Assembly (NCBI RefSeq): GCF_014655295.1 | Contig: NZ_BNBI01000005.1 | Location: 248,001 to 312,000, forward strand | DNA from: Streptomyces fumanus | Lineage (GTDB): Bacteria; Actinomycetota; Actinomycetes; Streptomycetales; Streptomycetaceae | Length of the DNA stretch: 64,000 nt | Direction: 5' to 3' | Notes under the pieces: generated by a model | Database searches by the model: none | What the model was told of the DNA's origin: nothing | What the model saw: only the letters and a program-made list of their open reading frames with translations | Translations under genes and position numbers: made by a program | Part shown: piece after piece, positions 9,797-17,199 of the stretch | Position numbering within the stretch: position 1 is the first letter of the stretch | Layout of the letters: the number at the start of each line of letters is the position of its first letter

Positions 9797-10651
9797 ATGG
9801 CGGGCGGCGAGCCGGAGGGCAGGCTGGGGGAGGAGTTCTTCACCCCCGGGACCTCGTCCTTCACCGAATTCCTGGCGGCCCACCGCCCCGAGCTGCTGAC
9901 CACCCGGCGGGTGCTGCCCGACGGGGTGCGGGCCGCCGCCGGGCGGGTGCCGCACGGCACCACCGTGCTCGCCCTGACCTACCGCGACGGCGTGCTGATC
10001 GCCGGTGACCGCAGGGCCACCATGGGCCACCTCATCGCCCAGCGCGACCTGGAGAAGGTCCACCCCGCCGACGACCACACCGCCGTCGCCTTCGCGGGCA
10101 CCGTCGGGCTCGCGGCCGACCTGGTCCGGCTCTACCAGGTGGAGCTGACGCACTTCGAGAAGATGGAGGGCATACCCATGTCCCTGCCGGCCAAGGCCAA
10201 CCGCCTGGCCGGCCTGCTCCGGCAGAACCTGGGCCAGGCCCTGCAGGGCCTCGCCGTCGTCCCGCTGCTCGCCGGCTACGACCTGGCCGCGCCGGGCGGC
10301 GGCCGCGGCCGGATCTTCTCCTACGACGTCGCCGGCGGGCGCTACGAGAAGCACGGCTTCCACGCCGACGGCTCCGGCTCGCCCTACGCCCGCGGCGCCC
10401 TGAAGAAGCTGTACCGGCCCGGCCTGGACCGGCGCGAGGCGGTGCTGGCCGCGCTGCACGCCCTGTGGGACGCCGCCGACGACGACTCCGCGACCGGCGG
10501 CCCCGACCTCGGCCGGCGGATCTTCCCGGTGGTGTCGGTCATCACCGAGGACGGCTACCAGCGGGTGCCCGAGGCCGAGACGGAGGAGCTGAGCCGCGTC
10601 CTGGTCGAGCAGCGCCGCGACCGCCCGGACGGCCCGCCCGCCGCGCCCTGA
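9797..10651 (+). CDS. prcB: 20S proteasome beta subunit paralogue
   Basis: A 284-aa Ntn-hydrolase. A 54-residue propeptide (with FFTPGTSSFTEFL, as in actinobacterial PrcB) ends in PHG, placing the processed Thr at residue 55. The catalytic set is intact: Thr55, Asp71 (in GDRRATMG) and Lys87 (in RDLEKV) fall at the positions of Thr1, Asp17 and Lys33. The C-terminal SVITEDGYQRV and DDDSATGGPD motifs are typical. There is no prcA, mpa/arc, pup, dop or pafA nearby, whereas the main actinobacterial prcBA lies in such a cluster. This is probably a second, orphan beta subunit that may assemble with the main alpha rings. An active peptidase is inferred. Confidence 0.88.
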   Translation: MAGGEPEGRLGEEFFTPGTSSFTEFLAAHRPELLTTRRVLPDGVRAAAGRVPHGTTVLALTYRDGVLIAGDRRATMGHLIAQRDLEKVHPADDHTAVAFAGTVGLAADLVRLYQVELTHFEKMEGIPMSLPAKANRLAGLLRQNLGQALQGLAVVPLLAGYDLAAPGGGRGRIFSYDVAGGRYEKHGFHADGSGSPYARGALKKLYRPGLDRREAVLAALHALWDAADDDSATGGPDLGRRIFPVVSVITEDGYQRVPEAETEELSRVLVEQRRDRPDGPPAAP

Positions 10652-10692
10652 CACCCGCGCCCCCTCCCGCGCGCCCGCACGGGTGCCGCCGA

Positions 10693-10716
10693 GGTTAAAG
10701 ATCGCCTGACGGGAAA
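10693..10716 (+). promoter_or_regulatory. Sigma-B-like promoter before the DUF5709 gene
   Basis: GGTT, a 14-bp spacer, then GGGAAA resembles the streptomycete general-stress sigma-B consensus (GTTT-N14-16-GGGTAT). It lies about 55 bp upstream of the ATG at 10771. The same spacing and -10 element occur upstream of the CsbD gene (48788-48811). Confidence 0.5.
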
Positions 10717-10770
10717 CGCGAAAGCAGACACCGACAGGACGAAGCGACGCAGCGCGAGAGGGAGGCAGCG

Positions 10771-11247
10771 ATGGGCACGGACCCGATGGCCGACGACGCC
10801 TACCAGCCCACCGGGGACAACGAGGAGCAGGAGGACGCCGCGCCGCTGGACATGCAGGACGCGCTGGACGAGCGCACCTACGACGACACCCTCGACGAGG
10901 GCTACTCCCCGCCGGAGAAGCCGCTCGGGGTGAACAAGGTCGGCACCACGGCCGCCGAGCAGCACGAGGGCGAGACCCTCGACGAACGGCTCGCCCAGGA
11001 GGTGCCCGACGTCAGCCCGCCCGACGGCGACGGCGTGGGCGACACCCCCGGCGGCGAGGGCGAGCCGATCGACCCCGAGGCGGGCGGCGCCCGGGCCGGC
11101 CGGCTGGTCGCCCCGGACGAGGGGCTGCGCACCGACACCACCCCGGAGAGCGTCGCCGACGACGTCGGCATCGACGCGGGCGCGGCCGGCGCCGAGGAGG
11201 CCGCCGTCCACGTGGTCGAGGACGACACGGAGCTGCCGGACCGCTAG
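10771..11247 (+). CDS. DUF5709 family acidic protein
   Basis: A 158-aa, strongly acidic, probably disordered protein. It contains the recognisable DUF5709 pattern: DEGYSPPEKP, then GETLDERLAQEVPD, then AGRLVAPDEG and a C-terminal acidic tail. The molecular role is unknown. Such proteins are widespread in actinobacteria and often look stress-related. The ATG at 10771 has GGGAGG upstream; an internal Met (residue 6) is an alternative. A sigma-B-like promoter precedes it. Confidence 0.85.
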   Translation: MGTDPMADDAYQPTGDNEEQEDAAPLDMQDALDERTYDDTLDEGYSPPEKPLGVNKVGTTAAEQHEGETLDERLAQEVPDVSPPDGDGVGDTPGGEGEPIDPEAGGARAGRLVAPDEGLRTDTTPESVADDVGIDAGAAGAEEAAVHVVEDDTELPDR

Positions 11248-11313
11248 GGCCCGGCAGCTCGGGGAGGGGCGTGCCGGACCGCCGGCGGCCCGGCAGCCCG
11301 GGAAGGGGTGCCG
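11248..11313. repeat. Imperfect direct repeat after the DUF5709 gene
   Basis: A GC-rich block of about 27-29 bp starting GGCCCGGCAGC (11248-11276) recurs at 11287-11313 with a few changes. It sits between convergent genes and may represent a small local duplication. Confidence 0.5.
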
Positions 11314-11317
11314 CGGG

Positions 11318-11539
11318 TCAGGGCAGCAGCTTGTCGAGGGCCGCGGGGCCCTCGTCGGCCAGCTTCCGCCTGGCCCACTCCAGGTTGGGTTCGGTCAGGT
11401 CCCGGCCGGCCGCCAGGACCAGGTCCTCGGGCGACACGTCGGTGCCGTTGCGGGTGTGGAGCAGAGCGTCCGGGGTGGCGCGGTCGTCCTGCGCGCGGGC
11501 CCCGGACGGCCGGGAAGCGTCGGGCTGTGACGTCGACAT
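11318..11539 (-). CDS. Small hypothetical protein, 73 aa
   Basis: A hydrophilic protein whose N-terminus (MSTSQPDASRPSG) looks disordered, followed by two short helices (SPEDLVLAAGRDL, NLEWARRKLADEG). The ATG at 11539 is preceded by GAGGAG nine bases upstream. It lies downstream of the GH64 gene on the same strand, with a 115-bp gap. No family was recognised. Confidence 0.6.
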   Translation of the reverse strand: MSTSQPDASRPSGARAQDDRATPDALLHTRNGTDVSPEDLVLAAGRDLTEPNLEWARRKLADEGPAALDKLLP

Positions 11540-11654
11540 GATGTACGGCTCCTCGGGTCCGGATCGCTGGTTCGGTCCCGTACGCAATCGGTCCCGAACC
11601 TCCCGGTATCACCGTAACGTCCCCGGCCGGGGGGCGCCGCGCGGACGGGGGCCG

Positions 11655-12857
11655 CTAGAAGGCGCCGAGGGTCAGCCGTATCCCCGTAGGGGCGGTGTCC
11701 TGGATGTAGGAGGCGAAGTCGGCGACGTCGTCGAAGGCGAAGCCGTACGCCCTGCCGTCCTCGGTGGCCGCGTGCATCGCCTTGGCGTAGTGGTTGGTCA
11801 GCGCGGCCCGGTAGAACGCGGCCGGGTCGGTCGCCGGCTGGGCGGCCGAGGTCAGCAGCGTGGAGCGGTTGAAGCCGGCGCCGAGGACCGCCGCGACCGG
11901 GCCGGTGGTGCCGTCGTTGGGCGCGGCCAGCGCCCCGTCGCAGAACAGCACGTCCCGGGTGGACGGCTTGGCGAAGGACACCTGCGCGGGCCCGTCGAAG
12001 GCCAGTCGCCCGCCGCGCACCCGCCCGGTGAACGTCCCCGCGTCGGTGGTCACCTTCAGGTCCTTGCCGGTGTACGTGCTCCACACCTCGTCGATGTACG
12101 GGGCGAGGTAGTCCTTCGGGAACAGCCCGGCGTCCAGCCCGTGCCCGGGGGCGATGATCCGGGTGTCGTCCACCACCAGCGGCGCGAACTCCGGGATCGC
12201 GCGGACCGCGGCGAACGCCGCCGCCCGGCCGCCGGCCCGCACGGTGCCGGTCGTCTGGTCCTTCGCGCCGGTCAGCCGGATGGCGAGCGGCACGCTGAAC
12301 ATGTCGACCATGGTGGTGTTGCAGAACATCCCGGAGGCGTTGTACGTGAACTCGGCGCAGTCGTGCAGCACCCCGTAGTTGGGGTCGGACTTCACCCAGC
12401 CGGCCGGGTACTGCAGCGCCGGGTTGCCGGCGCCGTCGGTGACCGCCTTGAACTTCAGCTTCCGGCCGAGCGACACATAGATCCGGCCGGACATGTACGG
12501 CAGGTTCAGCCGGGTCTCGCCGCCGCCGGCCAGGCCGATCGCGTAGTCGGTGTAGCCGTCGGCACCGTTGTCCGACAGGGCGACCGGGGCGAGGGTGCCG
12601 TCGGGGGTGACCCGGACCTGCCGGCCGTCCTGGTTGCCGACGATGTAGAGGTGGACGTCGGCGTCGCCGAAGGAACCCGTGCCGTTGACCACCGTCAGCG
12701 GCAGGGCGCCCGCGGCCCGCGTCCCCGCCCGCCCGGAGTCCGTACCGGCGAGGGCGTACGGGGCCACGGCGGCGGCGACGGGCGCGGCCACCGCGGCGCC
12801 GCCGAGGGCGACGAGCAGCTTGCGGCGGCCGAGACGGCGCTGGTGACGAGGAGTCAT
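11655..12857 (-). CDS. Secreted GH64 beta-1,3-glucanase (thaumatin-like fold)
   Basis: A 400-aa secreted protein. The twin-arginine-like N-terminus (RRLGRRKLLVALGGAAV) and a hydrophobic core imply export. The mature part has GH64 features: MSGRIYVSLGRKLKF, FTYNASGMFCNTTMVDMFSVPL, and the C-terminal AGFNRSTLL with NHYAKAMH. GH64 enzymes release laminaripentaose from beta-1,3-glucan such as fungal wall glucan. It ends without a carbohydrate-binding module. GGAGG precedes the ATG. It has the same length as the second GH64 gene at 53446-54648 and shares its operator. Confidence 0.88.
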   Translation of the reverse strand: MTPRHQRRLGRRKLLVALGGAAVAAPVAAAVAPYALAGTDSGRAGTRAAGALPLTVVNGTGSFGDADVHLYIVGNQDGRQVRVTPDGTLAPVALSDNGADGYTDYAIGLAGGGETRLNLPYMSGRIYVSLGRKLKFKAVTDGAGNPALQYPAGWVKSDPNYGVLHDCAEFTYNASGMFCNTTMVDMFSVPLAIRLTGAKDQTTGTVRAGGRAAAFAAVRAIPEFAPLVVDDTRIIAPGHGLDAGLFPKDYLAPYIDEVWSTYTGKDLKVTTDAGTFTGRVRGGRLAFDGPAQVSFAKPSTRDVLFCDGALAAPNDGTTGPVAAVLGAGFNRSTLLTSAAQPATDPAAFYRAALTNHYAKAMHAATEDGRAYGFAFDDVADFASYIQDTAPTGIRLTLGAF

Positions 12858-12917
12858 GTGGGGGGCCTCCTGGGACGTGCGGTTCGTGCTGATCGGGACA
12901 GAGCGGCGGAACACGCC

Positions 12918-12931
12918 TGAGAGCGCTCTCA
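12918..12931. promoter_or_regulatory. LacI-type operator palindrome at the GH64 promoter
   Basis: TGAGAGCGCTCTCA is a perfect 14-bp palindrome, two transitions from the published CebR box TGGGAGCGCTCCCA. It lies 61 bp upstream of the GH64 ATG and just downstream of the predicted start point. It is identical to 54718-54731 upstream of the other GH64 gene. Confidence 0.75.
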
Positions 12932-12942
12932 CGCCGGGGCCG

Positions 12943-12971
12943 ATGCTACGGACGGCCCGCCGCGCGACCAA
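12943..12971 (-). promoter_or_regulatory. Predicted vegetative promoter of the GH64 gene
   Basis: On the minus strand, TTGGTC (12966-12971) and TAGCAT (12943-12948) are separated by 17 bp. Transcription would start just before the palindrome at 12918-12931, a repressor-friendly layout. Confidence 0.55.
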
Positions 12972-13039
12972 CCGCTTCCCGGACCGTCAAAACGCCTGTT
13001 CCCGGGCGTACTTGCGGATTCCGTGAGCCGTCGGCGGGG

Positions 13040-13068
13040 CGCTTAACCGGCGCTTAAGGACCGCTTAA
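13040..13068. repeat. Three CGCTTAA direct repeats at 11-bp spacing
   Basis: CGCTTAA begins at 13040, 13051 and 13062, exactly one helical turn apart. The arrangement is like the direct-repeat units bound by OmpR/PhoP-type response regulators. The sequence differs from the PhoP box consensus. Confidence 0.6.
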
Positions 13069-13160
13069 ACCGCGCGGTAAACCGCTGGCCCCGCCCGCCG
13101 GATCTCCGTACCGTGTGATCCCTTCCCGTCGCCCCGTCGCCTCGTCGCGCCTGGTCCGGC

Positions 13161-13174
13161 CGGGAGCGCTCCCA
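13161..13174. promoter_or_regulatory. CebR-type box upstream of the GNAT gene
   Basis: CGGGAGCGCTCCCA matches the published CebR operator TGGGAGCGCTCCCA at 13 of 14 positions. It is centred about 32 bp upstream of the ATG at 13200. Confidence 0.55.
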
Positions 13175-13199
13175 GTGGTACGTGTCCCGGAGGAACCCC

Positions 13200-14102
13200 A
13201 TGACCGACCTGGTCGTACGCGCGCTCGACGCGAGCGACGCGGACGTCTTCGACGCCCTGCCCGACCCCCTCGCCGCCCGCGAGGCCCACCGGCTGACCCG
13301 GCACCGCCCCGACTGGAAGCGGGTCGCGCTCCGCGACGGCGCCGTCGTGGCCCGGGGCGCGTGGTGGGGCGGTCCGGACGACCCCGAGCCTGTCGTCCTG
13401 AACTGGTTCGACGTGGCCGAGGGGGAGGAGGAAGCGGGCGCCGAACTGCTGCGCACCGCCCCCTGGCGGGTCGACCTCGAACTCAACCTGCCCGACGGCT
13501 GGCGCGGCGACCCCGCCGCCCGCGCCGCCGCCGAGACCCGCCGTGCCGCCGCCCGGGCCGCCGGGTACGAGCCCCTGGTCGAACGCCTGCTGTACCGCTG
13601 GACCCCGGCCTGCGGACTGCCCGAGCGGCCCGGACGGCTGCGGTTCCGGGCGGAGCCGGACGACGCCGTCTTCTTCGACGCGCTGCGCCGCATCCACTCC
13701 GCCACGCTGGACGCGCACGCCCGCCGGGCGGTCGAGGAGGGCGGGCTCGACCGGGCCGCGCAGGAGGAACTGGACTTCTTCCACTGGTGCCCCTCCCCGC
13801 GCGCCTGGTGGCAGGTGGCGTCCACCCCGGACGGCGAACCGGTCGGCATCCACATCCCCGCGCACAACCCCTCCGGCCCGTGCGTCGCCTTCATCGGCGT
13901 CCTGCCCGAGCACCGCGGCCACGGGTACGCCTACGACCTGCTGGCCGAGTGCACCCACCTCCTGGCCGGCGAGGGCGCGCGGTTCATCGCCGCCGCCACC
14001 GACCGCGGCAACCACCCCATGGCCGCGAACTTCGCCAAGGCCGGCTATCCGGTGGTGCGGGAACGGATCAACTTCCGGCCGACCGGGCCCGCCGGGTCCT
14101 AG
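13200..14102 (+). CDS. GNAT family N-acetyltransferase
   Basis: A 300-aa protein with two GNAT-like halves. The C-terminal half carries the acetyl-CoA loop GVLPEHRGHGYAYDLL (about 236-251), followed by ATDRGNHPMAANFAKAGY, the usual bulged beta strand and alpha-4 region. The N-terminal half looks like a degenerate second copy. The acceptor is unknown. GGAGG lies five to six bases upstream of the ATG at 13200, which rules out the GTG at 13182. The gene overlaps the convergent DinB-type gene by four bases at the stops. A CebR-type box in its leader suggests sugar-linked control, which is inferred. Confidence 0.85.
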   Translation: MTDLVVRALDASDADVFDALPDPLAAREAHRLTRHRPDWKRVALRDGAVVARGAWWGGPDDPEPVVLNWFDVAEGEEEAGAELLRTAPWRVDLELNLPDGWRGDPAARAAAETRRAAARAAGYEPLVERLLYRWTPACGLPERPGRLRFRAEPDDAVFFDALRRIHSATLDAHARRAVEEGGLDRAAQEELDFFHWCPSPRAWWQVASTPDGEPVGIHIPAHNPSGPCVAFIGVLPEHRGHGYAYDLLAECTHLLAGEGARFIAAATDRGNHPMAANFAKAGYPVVRERINFRPTGPAGS

Positions 14103-14764
14103 CCGCGGGCGTCGCGGGCGTCGCGGGGTTCGCCGTGCCAGCGCCAGGCGGTGCGGCGGGGGCGGCCCGGGAGGTCGGCGCGGCCGGTGGCCCACAGCAG
14201 CGCGGGCCACGGCGGGCAGTCGGCCGGGACGTCCGGGAACAGGCGGTGCAGGACGCGGGCGCACAGATCGGCGGGCGGGTCCCAGGGCAGGCCGAGCCCC
14301 TCGGCCAGATCGTGGGTGTGCACCAGGGTCTCCACCACGCCCATCGCGGCGAAGCCCTCCGGGTCGGAGATCCCGAAGGTGTGGTACGCCCGCACCTCCG
14401 GCGGCGTGGTGCGCACCATGGCGGTCAGCAGCGCCCCGCTCGCCTCCAGCACCTGCAGCAGGCCGGCCGGTCCCGCCGTCCGGTCGGCGTGGACGGCGTT
14501 GGCGGGACCGCCGGGTCGGCGGCGCTCCCACACGAAGGGCACCTCGCCCGTCAGCGGGGGCTGTTCGGGGCCGAGTTGGGCGGCGTAGGCGAACAGGTCG
14601 TCGCTGAGGTGCTCGACGGTCTCCCAGCAGTCCCACTCCAGTGAACCCGCCCGGCCGTCCCAGGCCCCGGCGGGCGCCCGCCGCAGTACCTCGACGGCGA
14701 GCCGGACGGCCCGCCGCACGTCGTCGGCGGTGACGGGGGAGGGGGCGGCGGGGGGTGGCGTCAT
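14099..14764 (-). CDS. DinB/mycothiol maleylpyruvate-isomerase N-terminal domain protein
   Basis: A 221-aa helical-bundle protein with the signature of the mycothiol-dependent DinB group: WDCWETVEHLSDDLFAYAAQLG near residue 50 and ETLVHTHDLAEGLGLPW around 150, whose His residues would bind metal. Members transfer or isomerise mycothiol-linked substrates, or are uncharacterised. No ring-cleavage operon is nearby. The ATG at 14764 is used; a GTG three codons upstream (14773) is an alternative. Neither has a clear Shine-Dalgarno. A second family member lies at 40755-41441. Confidence 0.75.
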   Translation of the reverse strand: MTPPPAAPSPVTADDVRRAVRLAVEVLRRAPAGAWDGRAGSLEWDCWETVEHLSDDLFAYAAQLGPEQPPLTGEVPFVWERRRPGGPANAVHADRTAGPAGLLQVLEASGALLTAMVRTTPPEVRAYHTFGISDPEGFAAMGVVETLVHTHDLAEGLGLPWDPPADLCARVLHRLFPDVPADCPPWPALLWATGRADLPGRPRRTAWRWHGEPRDARDARG

Positions 14765-14809
14765 GAGGGACACGGTAACGCGGGCGCGGGCCCGCCTTCC
14801 GGGCGGCCG

Positions 14810-15709
14810 TCAGGCGACCGGCCGGCCGGCGGGGGCGTCCAGCAGGCCCTGGGCCGCGGCGAGGATCTCCGTGACCCGCAGGCCGAACGCGGCGTCGCAC
14901 GGGTGCGGGCGGCCGGTACGGGCGGCGTCCAGCAGCGCGTCGCCGGCCCGCAGCAGCGCCGACACGGCGTCCCCCGCGCTCTCCGGCAGCGACGTCACCC
15001 CCGCCCCGCCGCGCAGCTCCACCACGGCGCCCGCCGCCGCGGTCGGGGCCGTCAGACTGAGCGTCAGCACACTCGACGCGCCCCGGTCGTGCTCCAGGAC
15101 GACATGGACGGTGTCCCCGGGGCCGGGCGCCGCCGCGGTCACCCGCCGTACGTCACCCAGGACCGGCAGCAGCACGGACAGGGCGTGCGGGCCCACGTCC
15201 CACAGCGCCCCCTTCTCCCGCCGCCACGGTGACCGGGCGTACGGGCTGTCCCCGGTGAACACCGCCCCCAGCCACTCGGCGCGCGCCGTGAACCAGTCCT
15301 CCCGGCCCGCCTGTTCCGCGATCCACGCCTCGATCTCGGGCTGGAACCGGCTGGTGAAGAACACCACCGACGCCACCCCCGTCTCCCGTACCGCCTCGGC
15401 CACGGCCCGCGCGTGCTCCGCCGTCACCGCCAGCGGCTTGTCGAGCAGCAGATGGCGGCCCGCCCGGGCCGCGCGCACCGCCGGCTCCGCCTGCGCGTCC
15501 GGGGAGAGCGCGATCGATACGGCCTCCACGTCGTCCAGCAGGGCGTCCAGGTCGGCGTAGGCCCGGGTGCCGTGCCGGGCCGCCAGTTCCTCGGCGGCCT
15601 CCGGGCGGCGCCCCCACACGCCGACGAAGTCCAGCCCGTCGTGCCGGCGCAGCGCCGGGGCGTGGGCCGTGTCCGCCCAGGGTCCGGTGCCGAGCAGTCC
15701 GATACGCAA
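14810..15709 (-). CDS. Gfo/Idh/MocA family oxidoreductase
   Basis: A 299-aa NAD(P)-dependent dehydrogenase. The N-terminal Rossmann fold has [17 protein letters not shown] (about 4-20). The family lysine is in [10 protein letters not shown] (about 90), and the C-terminal alpha/beta domain has [11 protein letters not shown] (about 163-175), which carries the catalytic His. Members oxidise sugars, inositols or related polyols. The substrate is not evident from context. It is divergent from the polyesterase gene across a 342-bp gap. Confidence 0.88.
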   Translation of the reverse strand: MRIGLLGTGPWADTAHAPALRRHDGLDFVGVWGRRPEAAEELAARHGTRAYADLDALLDDVEAVSIALSPDAQAEPAVRAARAGRHLLLDKPLAVTAEHARAVAEAVRETGVASVVFFTSRFQPEIEAWIAEQAGREDWFTARAEWLGAVFTGDSPYARSPWRREKGALWDVGPHALSVLLPVLGDVRRVTAAAPGPGDTVHVVLEHDRGASSVLTLSLTAPTAAAGAVVELRGGAGVTSLPESAGDAVSALLRAGDALLDAARTGRPHPCDAAFGLRVTEILAAAQGLLDAPAGRPVA

Positions 15710-16051
15710 TGCCGCCGCCTTTCCACGGTGTGTGTCCCGGCCGTCCGTTCGCGGTGCCGGACGGCTTCCGGTCGTGTGCCCATGATGCGGGCGGGGTCAC
15801 GCCCGGCGGGCGGGGCGCGTACGTCACGGCGCGGGTGGTCGTGCGCGGCCCCGAGGGGGGGGAGGGGAGGACCGGATTCCGGATGGCCGGTGATTTTGCC
15901 GATCCCGGCGGGCGCGTCCCCGCCCGACAGTGGCACGGCCAGCTCATCGGCGATGGCCGGCCGCCGCGCCCGGGACGCGACCCCACGCGTGCCCGAGCCC
16001 TGTGCGGTCGACGGCCGGGCCCGTCGCCGCGACAGAGAGGAACGACTCGTC
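15710..16051. other. 342-bp intergenic region, little recognisable
   Basis: A GC-rich stretch between the divergent Gfo/Idh and polyesterase genes, including an eight-G run near 15857. I see no convincing promoter pair, palindrome or small gene. A possible Shine-Dalgarno (AGAGGAA) for the polyesterase is at its end. Confidence 0.4.
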
Positions 16052-16987
16052 GTGCACCCGTACCCCCCCACCGAAGCCGCCCACCGGGCACCCAGGACAC
16101 CGTTCCGCGGGACCCGGCGGCGACTCGCCGGCGCGGCGGCGGCGATCGCCGCGGTCGTCGGGCTCACCACCCTCAGCGGACCGGGCACCGCCCAGGCCGC
16201 GGACAACCCGTACGAGCGCGGCCCGGCCCCCACCACCTCCAGCATCGAGGCGCTGCGCGGCCCGTACGCCACCTCGGAGACCAGTGTCTCCTCGCTCGCC
16301 GTCACCGGCTTCGGCGGCGGCACCATCTACTACCCGACCAGCACCAGCGACGGCACCTTCGGCGCGGTCGCGATCGCCCCCGGCTACACCGCGTACCAGT
16401 CCTCCATGGCCTGGCTCGGTCCGCGGCTGGCCTCGCAGGGCTTCGTGGTGTTCACCATCGACACCAACACCACGCTGGACCAGCCCGCCTCGCGCGGCGA
16501 GCAGCTCCTCGCCGCCCTGGACTACCTGACCCAGCGCAGCTCCGTGCGCAGCCGTATCGACAGCAGCCGGCTCGGTGTGATGGGCCACTCGATGGGCGGC
16601 GGCGGCACGCTGGAGGCCGCCAAGGACCGGCCGTCCCTGCAGGCCGCGATACCCCTGACGCCCTGGAACCTCGACAAGACCTGGTCCGAGGTCAAGACGC
16701 CCACGCTGATCGTCGGCGCGGACGGCGACACCGTCGCCCCCGTCGCCTCGCACGCCGAGCCGTTCTACTCGTCCCTGCCCTCCAGCACGGACCGCGCCTA
16801 CCTGGAGCTGAACAGCGCCACCCACTTCTCGCCGAACACGTCGAACACGACGATCGCGAAGTACAGCATTTCCTGGCTCAAGCGGTTCATCGACAACGAC
16901 ACCCGCTACGAGCAGTTCCTCTGCCCGCTGCCGCGGGCCAGCCTGACCATCGAGGAGTACCGCGGCAACTGCCCGCACACCTCCTGA
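16052..16987 (+). CDS. Secreted cutinase/PET-hydrolase-type polyesterase
   Basis: A 311-aa alpha/beta hydrolase closely resembling Thermobifida cutinases. It has a signal peptide ending AQA/AD (about 49), a mature start [20 protein letters not shown], and the nucleophile elbow GHSMGGGGT. The triad is Ser180, Asp226 (in GADGDTVAP) and His258 (in SATHFSPN), at the same relative spacing as Ser130/Asp176/His208 of TfCut2. The oxyanion motif is [10 protein letters not shown]-terminal cysteine pair (291 and 307) matches the conserved disulfide. It should hydrolyse cutin-like and synthetic polyesters. Activity on PET is inferred from homology. The start is GTG. Confidence 0.92.
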   Translation: MHPYPPTEAAHRAPRTPFRGTRRRLAGAAAAIAAVVGLTTLSGPGTAQAADNPYERGPAPTTSSIEALRGPYATSETSVSSLAVTGFGGGTIYYPTSTSDGTFGAVAIAPGYTAYQSSMAWLGPRLASQGFVVFTIDTNTTLDQPASRGEQLLAALDYLTQRSSVRSRIDSSRLGVMGHSMGGGGTLEAAKDRPSLQAAIPLTPWNLDKTWSEVKTPTLIVGADGDTVAPVASHAEPFYSSLPSSTDRAYLELNSATHFSPNTSNTTIAKYSISWLKRFIDNDTRYEQFLCPLPRASLTIEEYRGNCPHTS

Positions 16988-17173
16988 CGTTCACGGCACC
17001 ACCCGGCGGCGGCCCCTCACGGTGGCCGCCGTCCGGCGTTGTGCGGGCGCACGGCCGGGCGCCCGCGGCACTGGGCGGCGGCACAGGCCGCACCCCGCCC
17101 CCGCCGGGCCAACCCGCAGGTGACGGCGGGCGGCGCCGGGCCGGGCCGGTGCGGACCAGTGGCTTCCGCCTCT

Positions 17174-17191
17174 GGTTACGCGCGCGTAACC
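17174..17191. promoter_or_regulatory. Perfect 18-bp palindrome just upstream of the LAL regulator
   Basis: GGTTACGCGCGCGTAACC is self-complementary over 18 bp and ends 8 bp before the ATG at 17200. The position suggests autoregulation, or an operator that blocks initiation. Confidence 0.65.
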
Positions 17192-17199
17192 TCCCGGGA

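Larger units (their letters stand above)
12858..13199. promoter_or_regulatory. 342-bp divergent regulatory region between the GH64 and GNAT genes
   Basis: The region holds, from the GH64 side: the 14-bp palindrome TGAGAGCGCTCTCA (12918-12931); a promoter for GH64 on the minus strand (TAGCAT and TTGGTC, 17-bp spacing); three CGCTTAA copies at exactly 11-bp steps (13040-13068); and a near-consensus CebR-type box (13161-13174) just before the GNAT gene. Confidence 0.7.

Noticed and set aside
13182..13199. GTG start 18 bp upstream for the GNAT gene
   Set aside because: The GTG overlaps the GGAGG Shine-Dalgarno that is correctly placed for the ATG at 13200.
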